This document shows positions 26,401-42,801 of a stretch of 64,000 nt of DNA, piece by piece; the first letter of the stretch is position 1, and every line of letters starts with the position of its first letter. The notes below the pieces were generated by a model. The model searched no databases, was not told the DNA's origin, and was given only the letters and a program-made list of their open reading frames with translations. The DNA is taken from NCBI GenBank assembly GCA_021613335.1, contig JAJTWR010000263.1, forward strand, positions 1,879,001 through 1,943,000, written 5' to 3'. Made by a program: the position numbers and the translations under genes. This DNA comes from Whitmania pigra (taxonomy: Eukaryota > Annelida > Clitellata > Hirudinida > Haemopidae).

Positions 26401-27269
26401 AGTGACATCCAGCCCACCTTATCTCCAGCACCTTACAGATCGCCACCAAACACCTGGTCTTCGTCCATATTCCATCATTCAACCAGTAAATAGGTCATCA
26501 CTCGTAAGCAGAAGCTTCTCGTATGCCTCTCCTACAGACTCCCTTCCTTCGTCAGAGCCTAACTATCCCTGTAGCCTTTCAAGCTTCACATGAAGACTCA
26601 CCTCTTCAGGACTTCATGAGACATCGAAAAGGCGCCTCTGAAGTTAAGCACATGGCGCCTTACAAATTTATTATTATTAATTTTATTAAGAGGTGGCTAA
26701 GTAATACGTTTTTACCTTTGTTTCCCAGATAATGATTATTTTAGTTAATTATTTTATAATTATTTAACTACAATTCCAACTTAATTAAAACAAGATTTAA
26801 ATCAAATCTAAAGCTAAAGTCAAACTAACATTTACATGGCTGACCGTATAATACACTTACGATGCAAATAATGTTTCTAAGTCAGATCCTGTTGCGTTCT
26901 TTGGAATGTTCAAACTGATGGGGTTTTTTAGGATGATGTTGAAAGCTGACTGAGTTGATTTTAAGGTAATTTGAACAGGTTTTCTATCGATTAAGTAACT
27001 GTTAGATTTCTGAAATCGAAACGCTTAAATGGTTATTTAAGAAGTACCGACTTCAGATACAATAATTAATTTCTAATTAACTAATTTAAATAGCTTATGT
27101 TATGAGCATCATATTTTAAAATTTCAGTTATTATAACTCATAGAAGCAATTACCGTACCTCTTGTAATACGGACCAGACATTTTTAAACACGTTGTCAAA
27201 GCGTATCACGTAGACAAACGGACTTATCAGAATGAAGGCGAAATAAAAAAACTTCTTAGGTATAATCAT
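20441..27269 (-). CDS. METTL24-like (FkbM-type) membrane-anchored methyltransferase
   Basis: Six exons: 27269-27159, 27009-26861, 26079-25951, 25744-25670, 21373-21232, 20755-20441; 921 nt, 306 aa plus stop, all phases consistent. The N-terminus (MIIPKKFFYFAFILISPFVY) is a signal-anchor, so a Golgi/ER type II protein is likely. The body carries MRLGNVGDGGWDICLEGG, KKPCLVYSFGINNDWSFDDD and TVRSFDP, the SAM-binding region of the METTL24/Methyltransf_22 group, then the FkbM-like TIDYLKIDIEYFEWEAL and GFEIHTDELF. The substrate is unknown for the family. The intron after exon 3 uses a GC donor (25950-25949). The intron between 25670 and 21373 is 4.3 kb and full of transposon fragments. The start may lie further upstream: the frame is open to 27332, and an AG acceptor sits there. 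Confidence 0.88.
21486..22620 (-). mobile_element. Tc1/mariner transposase remnant
   Basis: Reading the minus strand recovers, in order, HLQQTVKTRHFVSYEKKFN, then LDGPDGYKY, then a middle with GRTELVLLKGRQD, then FQRDNAFIHVSKATRAYFQE, then DLNSIENVWGLLSRSV. These are the three acidic blocks of a Tc1-type DDE transposase, broken by stops and frame changes. ACAGTGCTAGAAAAAATGTTAAGATGG at 21486 resembles the terminal repeat of such elements; the opposite terminal repeat was not found. It sits in the long intron of the METTL24-like gene in the same orientation. Confidence 0.85.
23150..24130. other. Unassigned intron sequence, possible old repeat
   Basis: Part of the 4.3-kb METTL24-like intron. 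Two overlapping opposite frames (23348-23662 + and 23700-23488 -) are open, but neither shows a domain I recognise. The serine/acidic minus-strand frame could be part of a transposon protein; this is a guess. Confidence 0.25.
25170..25655 (-). mobile_element. Non-LTR retrotransposon ORF2 C-terminal fragment
   Basis: The minus-strand frame 25654-25406 reads KATRMIKGFGKLSYGERLSR and then KLTTLEKRRSRVDLIEAFKI, the conserved tail after the reverse transcriptase domain of jockey/CR1-like elements. A decayed extension to about 25170 keeps NNYFSAKVFF, the usual region near the protein end. The fragment stops about 15 bp from the 5' splice site after exon 4 of the METTL24-like gene (25670). Confidence 0.8.
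26150..26670 (+). mobile_element. CR1/L2-like retrotransposon 3' fragment
   Basis: Plus-strand frames give LSRLDYCNYLLYG (about 26200-26240) and LHWLPIHSRITFKIAIMTYH (26327 on), then PPYLQHL, SLVSRSFSYASP and MKTHLFR. These are the hallmark C-terminal motifs of CR1/L2/jockey ORF2 proteins. Frame changes at about 26250 and 26590 show decay. It lies antisense within the intron between exons 2 and 3 of the METTL24-like gene. Confidence 0.85.
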
Positions 27270-28669
27270 CACGATCTTATGAATTTCAAATCTTTCAATG
27301 CGTAAATGAGTCAAGTCAGCGGCTATCTGCAATACAGAAAGGTGTTATTTTGGAGAATATCGTTATTGTTAATCTCATCCGTTCGATTGTACATTGTATA
27401 CGAGTCAGCTTGCATTCAAGGGAGCTTTGTTCCCAAATTTATCTTAATGTCAACACTTAAATAAATTAAATAATTAAATAAACTAGAGTAAATGTTCATT
27501 GTTATTTTTTTTAATGAGTTCAGTATAAAGTTTATCATGCCTTATTTTGTTATTGAAGTCTTTGATGTTTCCAAATTGATAATTTTAATAATATGACTTA
27601 CAACAATAAAATATTGTAATTAATTATTCACATTTGAATCGAACAGTGTGACCATTACTAGTCTATTTTATCTATTTTAACGATATTTTGAAATTTGTTT
27701 TATTTTTATATTAATAGTAATAAGGATATATATATTAAAATTACTCTTAAAATTTAAAACAAAATGTCATTTTAAATATAAGTTTAACGCGAATTTAATG
27801 CTCGAATATTATTAATAAGTTCAATGTTTGCGCTTAAACGTGCCTACAGTCAGGTTGCCATTTTAGAAGATATTGATTATTGAGTTTTGAAAAAAAAATC
27901 TAATATCATTTAGCCGATATGATTTATCTAACATACCTTAAACTAAAAGTGGATGTTCTGGGTAAGTTATTGTTTACTACACATCAAAAACATGAATTTT
28001 GTAAGCGTACACTTAACGAACAAAACCACGCAAACCGTATTCTCAATTTCTGATTATTGCAGATTATGGACATTTAGTGCGTATAATTCTTCTTGCTGAA
28101 ACATTATATATCACAAGATAGTTATGATTAACAAATATCACGAACAGAACAAACCCTCACAAAGAGTCGACAACAAATACTATCCACAAACAAGATACCG
28201 ACTTTGTTTATGTGAGAGAAACATTTGCAGAGGAATGAAACAACGGATGCAAGCAAATATTTGGACATCAATGATCACTGAAAGAGTGAAAACTAATGTA
28301 ATGTAATGTAGCAGGCATTGATCGATTTATTTCAGGTGAAAATTTCATATTTGAATAATGGGAAAATGGGATAAAACGGGCCCGGGGGTAAAATGGGTAG
28401 TTAGTAAAAATACTATAAGCTACGAAGAACAGGGAACCAGCTTTGCGTGAATAATGAGCCGACGTTCGGTTTGAAACTAAATAATAGTTGGCGCGATAAC
28501 AAAATTTCTTTACTAATTTTTTTTTATCGTCGTTAAAATAGTAAGTCGCTAAAATTAATTGCACTGTTTATTTGTTAGAAGCGCTTGCAGTTACGTTTAA
28601 ACATTAACAAATTTTCCTGAAGTTATTCTAGATTATAGATAATTAATATATATTAATATATTCTAAATA
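27270..28669. other. Intergenic upstream of METTL24-like gene
   Basis: AT-rich. A GGGATAAAACGGGCCCGGGG stretch at about 28370 followed by GGTAAAATGGG may belong to the pogo-like remnant that follows. No exon supported. Confidence 0.3.
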
Positions 28670-28840
28670 CAGCAAGGCAGGCATGGGACGAATTTGCAAT
28701 GACCAATGCATTATTACGAGTCGACAGAAATGGAGGATGAGAACGTTGCAGGCTTCAAAGCAATTTAATGTACCAAGAAAAACACTCAATAGAAGTCAGA
28801 GTCTGAATATCAGCTGGTTCAACCCATTAAGGAGAACCGT
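28670..28840 (+). mobile_element. Pogo-like transposase N-terminal (HTH-Psq) remnant
   Basis: The plus-strand frame at 28683 reads RMRTLQASKQFNVPRKTLNR, matching the pipsqueak-type helix-turn-helix that begins pogo/Tigger DDE transposases (consensus RKAAxxFNVPRxTLxR). The rest of the transposase was not found. Possible terminal sequence of the same family (TACCCCATTTTACCCGATA) also occurs near 49985. Confidence 0.55.
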
Positions 28841-29569
28841 TTATTTTGATTCACGCCATTGGATTTGCCTTTCAGTTTGCAGAAGCAAGCTTTCTCCAAC
28901 ACCCATTTAGCACAGAAAGCAATGCAGCAGAAAGTGCAGAGAAGTAAAATTGCCAGTCACAAGATCCTGTTCTGGATTACTTTGATTTTTATTAACCGAC
29001 TGCGATGGCTATTGCCAGAGTTTGAGTTTCAATAATGCCTCTTGCCCAGCGTTCCAATCATGAGAGCTTCCGGTATAAATTTTAAAATTCTGTATTAGAA
29101 ATGACAGACTGTTGGCAATTCTTCGGTTTGATTTCCAGGAGTTTAAAGTTTAAAGGTCTGATTTGTGTTGAAGGCAGGTCAACTGAAGGTTGGAGTCAAC
29201 CGTCTGGGCGAAATACTTCTCAGTTTGGAGAAACTTAAATGACATTCGGTCTGTCAAGCCTTAGAAACAAAAATAACAGTCATTGTTGATGTTCTACTTG
29301 TGCGAGATTTATCATTTCCATCATTTTATTGAAGTGATAAACCACACAACTGACATCTTTTTCACCTAGCCATACATCGTCAAAAATATCAGAAATTTTT
29401 TTGCATTAATTGTCCTCCAAAAAATATTGTAAGAAATTGTATTACAATGTAATATTTACAACTTGTAAAAATAAAAATTTTGAACTGAAATCAATTTCTG
29501 GCTACGGCCTTGTCTGGTTGACACACGATGGCCTTACAGGTACCGCTCAGAGCACAAAGTCAAAAGTAG
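28841..29569. other. Intergenic, nothing recognised
   Basis: AT-rich with stops in all frames; no exon, RNA gene or repeat structure seen. Confidence 0.3.
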
Positions 29570-30215
29570 CATTAGTTCAAAGTAATTGAAAAACAGAATG
29601 ATGATGTAGTAGCTGCAGAAGCTATTGGTTTGCTTGTAAACATTCGACGCTGGAAGTTTTGTGCCATTCTGACCAGCATGGATGAAATCATGTCTGTCAC
29701 AAGAACATTTTGTCTATAGAATAGCAGCATTGATTATATGTGGCAGCAAGTGGCTGTAAGAATCCAAAAACGCTCTGACTAAACTGCGAACTGAAGAGTC
29801 AAGAAATACTTATAGAGACAGACTAACTGAGTGACGTAATAGGTTCAGCTGCTCATAAGAAAAAACCTTCACGTATTATTTTTGGAAATTCCAAGCTGGA
29901 TACATGCTTTCTGTTTTAATCAGTAGGGCAGAGACATCAAACTACTTACAAACTAATTCAAATCTGTTAAAATGGACATGTTCTTTGCAACAATAGAAAG
30001 GATCCCGAATGAATTCGACAAGCAGTTCATCTACAACATTGATATAATAAAAGCCTCCTCAGTTTTCAATCCATGCTGTGAAGAAACAATTCTTAACGCG
30101 AAACTTTTTTGCACTACGACTGACTATTACCAGACTGCAGGAATCAATGCCCACACTCTTTAGTCACAAGTCGCAATGGCCAAAGCACTGACAGATTGTC
30201 AAACGAGTAGGCCTA
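29570..30215 (+). mobile_element. hAT-type (ZMYM1-like) transposase remnant
   Basis: Plus-strand pieces read EKQNDDVVAAEAIGLLVNIR at about 29590, then WKFCAILTSMDEIM, and the open frame 29972-30163 gives MDMFFATIERIPNEFDKQF followed by ASSVFNPC. This is the middle and late part of the hAT family with an embedded helical domain, of which zinc finger MYM-type 1 is the domesticated relative: the ELxxRF-like helix and then SALNP. Several stops between pieces show it is dead. Confidence 0.7.
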
Positions 30216-30984
30216 ATAATATCAACGTATTCCATACATCTTTTCAGTGTCACAGAATGCGCTAGAAAATGATTTTTGGGGTGTGACCGAAAACGAAAAT
30301 ATACCGAATAGCAAAAAATGCTTGACACCGAAAAAGAATAACAAAACGAAAACTGAAACCGATTTACAATCTAAACCGTAAAAACGAAAACAAAAGTAAA
30401 TTAAAATTAAAGTTGTTTAATTTAATAAAGTATGTAATTTAATATAAACAAATAAATTTAAATAGTTTTAATTTATTTAATAAATTTAAATTATAGACAA
30501 GTTTTAGACAAATTTATTAAGAACTGTTTATGAAAACTTATATTATGGAGCGATAGGTGCCGATGTTTTTTTGATTCCAGAGCCTTATGCGCTGACATAA
30601 AGATAATTGCGATTATTGGAGCATCACTTTGCTGATTGAATATGGAAATTAATTAATCAACTGATTTCTTAAATTAATGGTAAAACCTTATGTGTGTCGA
30701 CATTAGTTTTAACGTAAAATAACATAACAAAATCATGTTGAACTCATACTTAATGATTTTTGAGCACTGTACTTGCTTAACTATTCAAGTCTTCTTAATG
30801 TCAACTTAAAGCTTTAATGTCTTAAGTCACAGACATTGCCATTTCCTACTTTCTCTAAATTAACATAAAAAAATCGTCAATATCGTTATAATTAAATATG
30901 TCAAAAAATATTTCATTAAATGGAAGATTTATCGTCTAAAATATTATTAGGATTCCAGCTAATCTCTTAGTTTCTGTTGTCCCC

Positions 30985-31205
30985 ATCCATGGACTTTTCA
31001 GGTTGGCATGTAAGTTATCGATTGACAAGCAGCAAATGCGATTTTCATAAAGTGAATCAGGAACTTTGACAAATTACCACTCATCAAGTTCCTCAGTTCG
31101 TCTTTCTTTTGATCCTTCCCTGAGTTCAGGTTGTGATGTGAACAATGAAGAGTTTGATCTGGAGTTCCAATTTAATATAGCCTATCGATGGTTAAGTACG
31201 TGAAA
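30985..31205 (+). repeat. Diverged copy of the 56022-56587 MITE interior
   Basis: The stretch from CATGGACTTTTCAGGTTGGC through TTTCTTTTGATCCTTCCC to CCTATCGATGGTTAAG matches the reverse complement of about 56160-56380 along its length, with substitutions and short gaps. The terminal repeats of the MITE were not found here, so this is an old internal fragment or an element with eroded ends. Confidence 0.6.
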
Positions 31206-31210
31206 CTAAA

Positions 31211-33324
31211 TTCATGTCTTCTCACTCTTGTTCAACACAAAACCTCTCATATCTTAAAATGTGTTGTTATATTTGTTGAACGTTAGGAGTGTGCGCGTGT
31301 ATTTCATTAACGTTCATTTCATAACTATATTAGGACGGTTAACGTTAGAGTGAGTGACGTGATATTAGCTAGGCCGTCATTTAGACACATCATTTAGTTT
31401 AATTTGTTTCGTACTCTTTTATTGATCTTATTTCGCAGTTTGTATTACACAATTTTGATGGTGGTTGTGATAGTGATGGTGGTTAGATTGATGTGTTGTG
31501 GTTAAATATATATATATATATGTGGTTAAATATGTATGTGTATGTATGTATATTTAAAATCAAGAGTCTGTCGTTTGTCCCATAGGTTTTAGTTGGTTAA
31601 AATAAACTCCAAAGAAATCATTAATCGCTAACAGACCCCAATCAATAATATTAAATTACGAACAAGATTATAAATTTAAAGCCATTGGTCGTTTATTGGT
31701 TATTAAATTATGCCTTCAAGCATTGCGGGGTTATGGACCGCAACGGGTGACGCCATTTTAGGAGGTGAACCAAACCCTTATTCTTTAAATTTTATAATGG
31801 TTATCCTTTTTTTTATTGTCATCTTCTTGAACAATAAAAACAAGTTAGCTTCCCTCCACCGTCATGCCGAAATCCTTTTATTTTTGTTTGTCACATTTGT
31901 GGGCTATCAACGTATGGTGAAAGTCTTAAAGGATGGAGCCATAAGTTTCCCGTGCCGATGAAACCCTAACGCCGCTGCCCTCAAGCATTACGACAAGCAT
32001 TAAGATTTGAGCTTGAAAAATTCCAAATGTTTAGCTGATTTTAATATGTGGTGACAGCACATCCCTGCTGCACCGTGACATCTACTATAGTATAATATAA
32101 ACATTTCAAATTTGAATATCTCTTTTCCAAATCATATCTTTCCAAATCTTTTTCAAATCAATAAACAAAGAATCTCTCTTTTCGACCTAATCATCTAGTT
32201 ATGAAATGGACGTTAATAAAGAACTAATCAACCAACCCAATCTCTTTTTATTTATTTATTTGATTAAAGTCCATTGCATAACTAGGATGATTTGGACTTC
32301 AGACCGAATCTCTCTTTTTCTCTTATCTTTGTATTGCTCGCGACTCTGGTGTCGTGGTCGGACCAAACACCCTAATCTTAACATTTTACTTCAATGGTCA
32401 TTAATCCAATAAAAATGATAACCAAAACTGTTGATTTGATCAATAAATAAAAAACGCGTCGACAGCAGAAATCGAAACTACAAATATTTCAAAAAGCCAC
32501 AAAATTTAGATTTTCGAACCTAAGGAATTGCAATTAAACATTTACTATTTCTGATCAATTGTTATTGAATTGTGAGGGTTTTAGCGCATTAGAAACTTTG
32601 GTGGTTTTGTTAGAATAAATGCCACCTATTTTGATGCAGTATAAAATATTATAGATATAATATCACCCAATTAAGCAACTTTTACTGTTTTTTGCCAAAT
32701 TGATAAATTGCATATTCGAGAGACTGGTATCTATGATTAAAACATTATTAACCATGTCATTAAAATACAAATATTATAACATATTTCTTTGCATTTAAAT
32801 CTTAAGATAATATGAAATGTTATATTGCGCTTCAAAGAATGAAAATATGACCTCGATTCTTTCTATCACCACCTGACGAATTGCGAATAATATTTGTTTA
32901 TTTCTCTGTAATTAGGGGCTTGAGTTGCTTTGACTTTTGCCTGTTCTAAATGTTTCAGAAAATACTAGAAATTCTCTTAGGTTTTAACATTGTCTTAATC
33001 ATTGGTTTGTAACTTTATTTCGTAACAAATTTGATCATTGACTTCCCAAGTCAGGTTATAATCAAGTTTTGCTTCCGTCGGTGGCGTTAAATTACAAATG
33101 ATGAAACTAGTAGCCTGTGTTTAAAAGCGTCCTCGTCGCTACCTTAATATTTTGAAAATCATCGACATTTAGTAAATCATACTTTTAAGTCTGTTAGGGG
33201 ATACAACAAATACTTTGAAAGAAAAAGACTTCGACACTTAATTTTGGTCAATTTTTATTTTGTAATATGACGATAAAGATGACTTTTTAATACATTGAAA
33301 GGATCTAACTAAATCGGTCTGGAA
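31211..33324. other. Intergenic upstream of the MARK gene
   Basis: Contains an (AT)n/TATG simple repeat at about 31505-31560. A plus-strand open frame (31710-31961, 83 codons) has two hydrophobic segments but no recognised family and no supporting signals. The MARK promoter must lie near the end; no TATA box stands out. Confidence 0.3.
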
Positions 33325-39972
<6,648 letters not shown>

Positions 39973-42668
39973 TTGTGTACCTCTACTAATATTTATTATC
40001 GTTATTATTATCATTGTTGGGAATGATTCAGAGAGTCCTGTAATCATGACCGAGGCTCGACACGAAGCAATAACGAGGCTGCGATCGCGTGCTGCAATCG
40101 ACTTTCAACTCGGCTGAATTTCTATTCCAGGTGGCTTCGCTACTTGCAGCAGTTGATCTGTCCATTTTTAATCGACCGCTCGGCGGCTCGTTTTCTCGCT
40201 TAATTCGCCAATTTTGAAATTTATATCTCTGGAATTTATACCCTTTTTTTTGCTCTGACGTCTTAGTGTCTTACTCTTGTAAATAATAACTTGTACTAAG
40301 ATGTACTCTCTCTTTTATCTTTCTAAACGAGGTCTGGGTGTCCGCCCCATCTCCGAGGAAGAGAGTCGACGAATTGGAAAGGCTTGCGATAAATTCCACG
40401 TCTGCGTTTATCTCCGTTCGGTGGTCACTCAAATGTCGAAAGACTTTCTTTTTTGTTTGATCGGAGCCTCGTTCCTCTGAGGCACATCTCCAAGCGTTCA
40501 TCACCCGTCGTTGTACTTAATTGTACATCGTTGTACTTATACGTGGCATTGGGTTGTATTCAATCTCCGACGTTTGTTTCCTGCATGTGATAACATCCTC
40601 TTCAGTGCCTCCTTCTCCTCTTCTTCCTCATCATCATTATCATCATCATCATCCTGCTTCTCTTTCGTTCAGAGGAGTGCTCCTTGTTTTCCCATTCTGA
40701 CATGGATTTTTACTCATCTTAGGATATTGTAAATTCTTTCGCATATTTATAACGACAATATTAATGTTACTACTGCTACTGATAATAATAATAATATTAT
40801 TATTAATATTAATTGTAATAGCTTTTTATGAATTACATTGTTGTTGCATCCTGTTATCAATTATTGTTATCGTTACGGATATCGCTTGGAATGCCGATTT
40901 TTCTAGTTTTTGAGGTTAACATTTTTATCGACTAACGTAGCATAACGCCGTCGGAAGGTGGTAGCGCCGTGTTGCGTGTAGCAGGTATAGCCGGTATGAT
41001 TGAAGACGTACTTGAAGCTTTCATTGTTTCTGCCACGGTAGTTACCTCGGCCAGCCAATCAAAGGTTTTTTTCAGGCCAATAAATGAAGTTTCGCAACCC
41101 TTTAAAGCTGCGATTTAATTATTTTCTGTCCTCCTTTGTGCTTTCTTCGCGTCGTTGGAGTGTCTCAAGTCGGATAGACAGAAGAGATAACGGATGGCCA
41201 ACTCAGGGTATTGAGTTTCGATCACGTGATCGCAGCCAGTGAGTCGTCGTAGTTTATTTTTAGACCTCACATCATAACTGACAAGTGTCAGGAAAACTGT
41301 CTAGGAATCGGCAAATAAAACGACTCTTATTGGCTAAATTTCCGTGTCTCCGATGACGTCATTTGACGACCTAGTTGGCTCTATTAAAGGCAATGAAAGT
41401 TTCCGAATGGAGTCTGCTGGCTACTTCCATTGTTTACCGATGAATGTTTTCTCCATTAGCGAGTTCAGTAAATCGAAAGTGAAAATTGGAAGAATCTCAA
41501 GATGATTGCATTCTCCAAAGTTTAGGCTAATTCACCTTTCATTGGCTCCCATATTAAAATTTCATCCCCGCATTTAAAGGCGTAGATCGTCATCGTCGTC
41601 GTCGTCAACGCCACTTTGGTTATTAAAGTTCGTGCTTCAAGTTATCGGGATCTTTAATCAGTGTTAATCGTTTATCAATCCAACTCTTCTTTGAGAGCTT
41701 TCTTTTTACTTCTTTACTATAACGAGTCCATTATTATTTAATTATTATTTTACTATGTAATAATTATTATTTAATACTTGGTAGATCCATCACTAGCATC
41801 ATCATCATCACTACTTGTTGCTATTAACCTGCGGCTTTCTAATTCCTTATAAGATGAAGTCCATCTCGAAAACTCAGACTCAGATGGATAATTCCCCAAG
41901 TGACATTCTCACGAACTTTGTCACAGAAATGAATCAACGAAAATGAATTTGCAATCGATAACAACAATAAGACATAACGAATTTAATTAATTAATAATGA
42001 TGATAATAATAAACAACATCATAACAATGAATAAATATTTGGACATTAGTCAAACACCTCATGAACGAATTTAAGCAGTTGAAATCGTGGGGAAAGTGTG
42101 GATTTGATAAAATGATCTCGTGTCACGGGATTACATGTCACCCACAGACATCAAATCCTCTGTTGTCTGCGGGGAACTGTTTTTCCAAAAAATATGACTC
42201 CTTCTCCAGCATGAAGATAAGCCAAAAGTGACGAATTTGACTTATTACCGTGTTATTCCCTCTCGCCGATCAGCCGATTCCCATCTGAGCACAGACGGAC
42301 ATTTCATGCTTAATGCCCACTGCTGCATGCTTTCATGAGAGAATTTTGAGAAGCCTTCAATCCAATTTTACCGTCGCTGTTTGTGTGAATAGTTACTTCG
42401 GGAGATGCAAATTTGTTTAACGAAGCTAGGCACGGTCAAACATGTTTAACATGGACAATTTATCCACATCTCCTCCTGTTTGTGGAAGAAATTATCGGTT
42501 TTATCGTGCCGGGAATTAATTTTCTGTGCCAGCCTCATCACTCACTGTTGACTTAATCATCGCAAGAATTGAAACATTATTTTGCTATATCAACCATTTT
42601 TTTTTCTTTGCAACTGCTTCAAAGGCAACAAATTTCAAAACATTTCAGATTTCAGATGTTCGATCGGT
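39973..42668. other. Convergent 3' region between MARK and neurexin
   Basis: Holds the MARK 3' UTR: AATAAA at 41079-41084 is a candidate poly(A) signal, with others downstream, for example at about 41316. It also holds the neurexin 3' end. An ATC/TCC-rich stretch lies at 40600-40665 and a (TAA)n-like stretch at 40785-40815. The palindrome ATCACGTGAT (about 41222) and TGACGTCA (about 41354) are E-box and CRE matches of unknown meaning. No exon found. Confidence 0.4.
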
Positions 42669-42674
42669 TTTATT
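42669..42674 (-). promoter_or_regulatory. Poly(A) signal of neurexin
   Basis: AATAAA on the minus strand, 128 bp after the neurexin stop codon at 42802. Confidence 0.5.
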
Positions 42675-42801
42675 TCAAATTAAACAAATACAAAAAGTAG
42701 TTTGACTTAAAATTCATTTGGAGTCCGAGAAAGAAAAAAACAAAAGAACTGTAATGCATTGGCGTTTAAAATTGGCGTGGAGAAAATAGGAGATAATCGA
42801 A

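Noticed and set aside
31710..31961. 83-codon plus-strand frame with two hydrophobic stretches
   Set aside because: No recognised family, no supporting promoter or splice signals; compatible with chance in AT-rich DNA.
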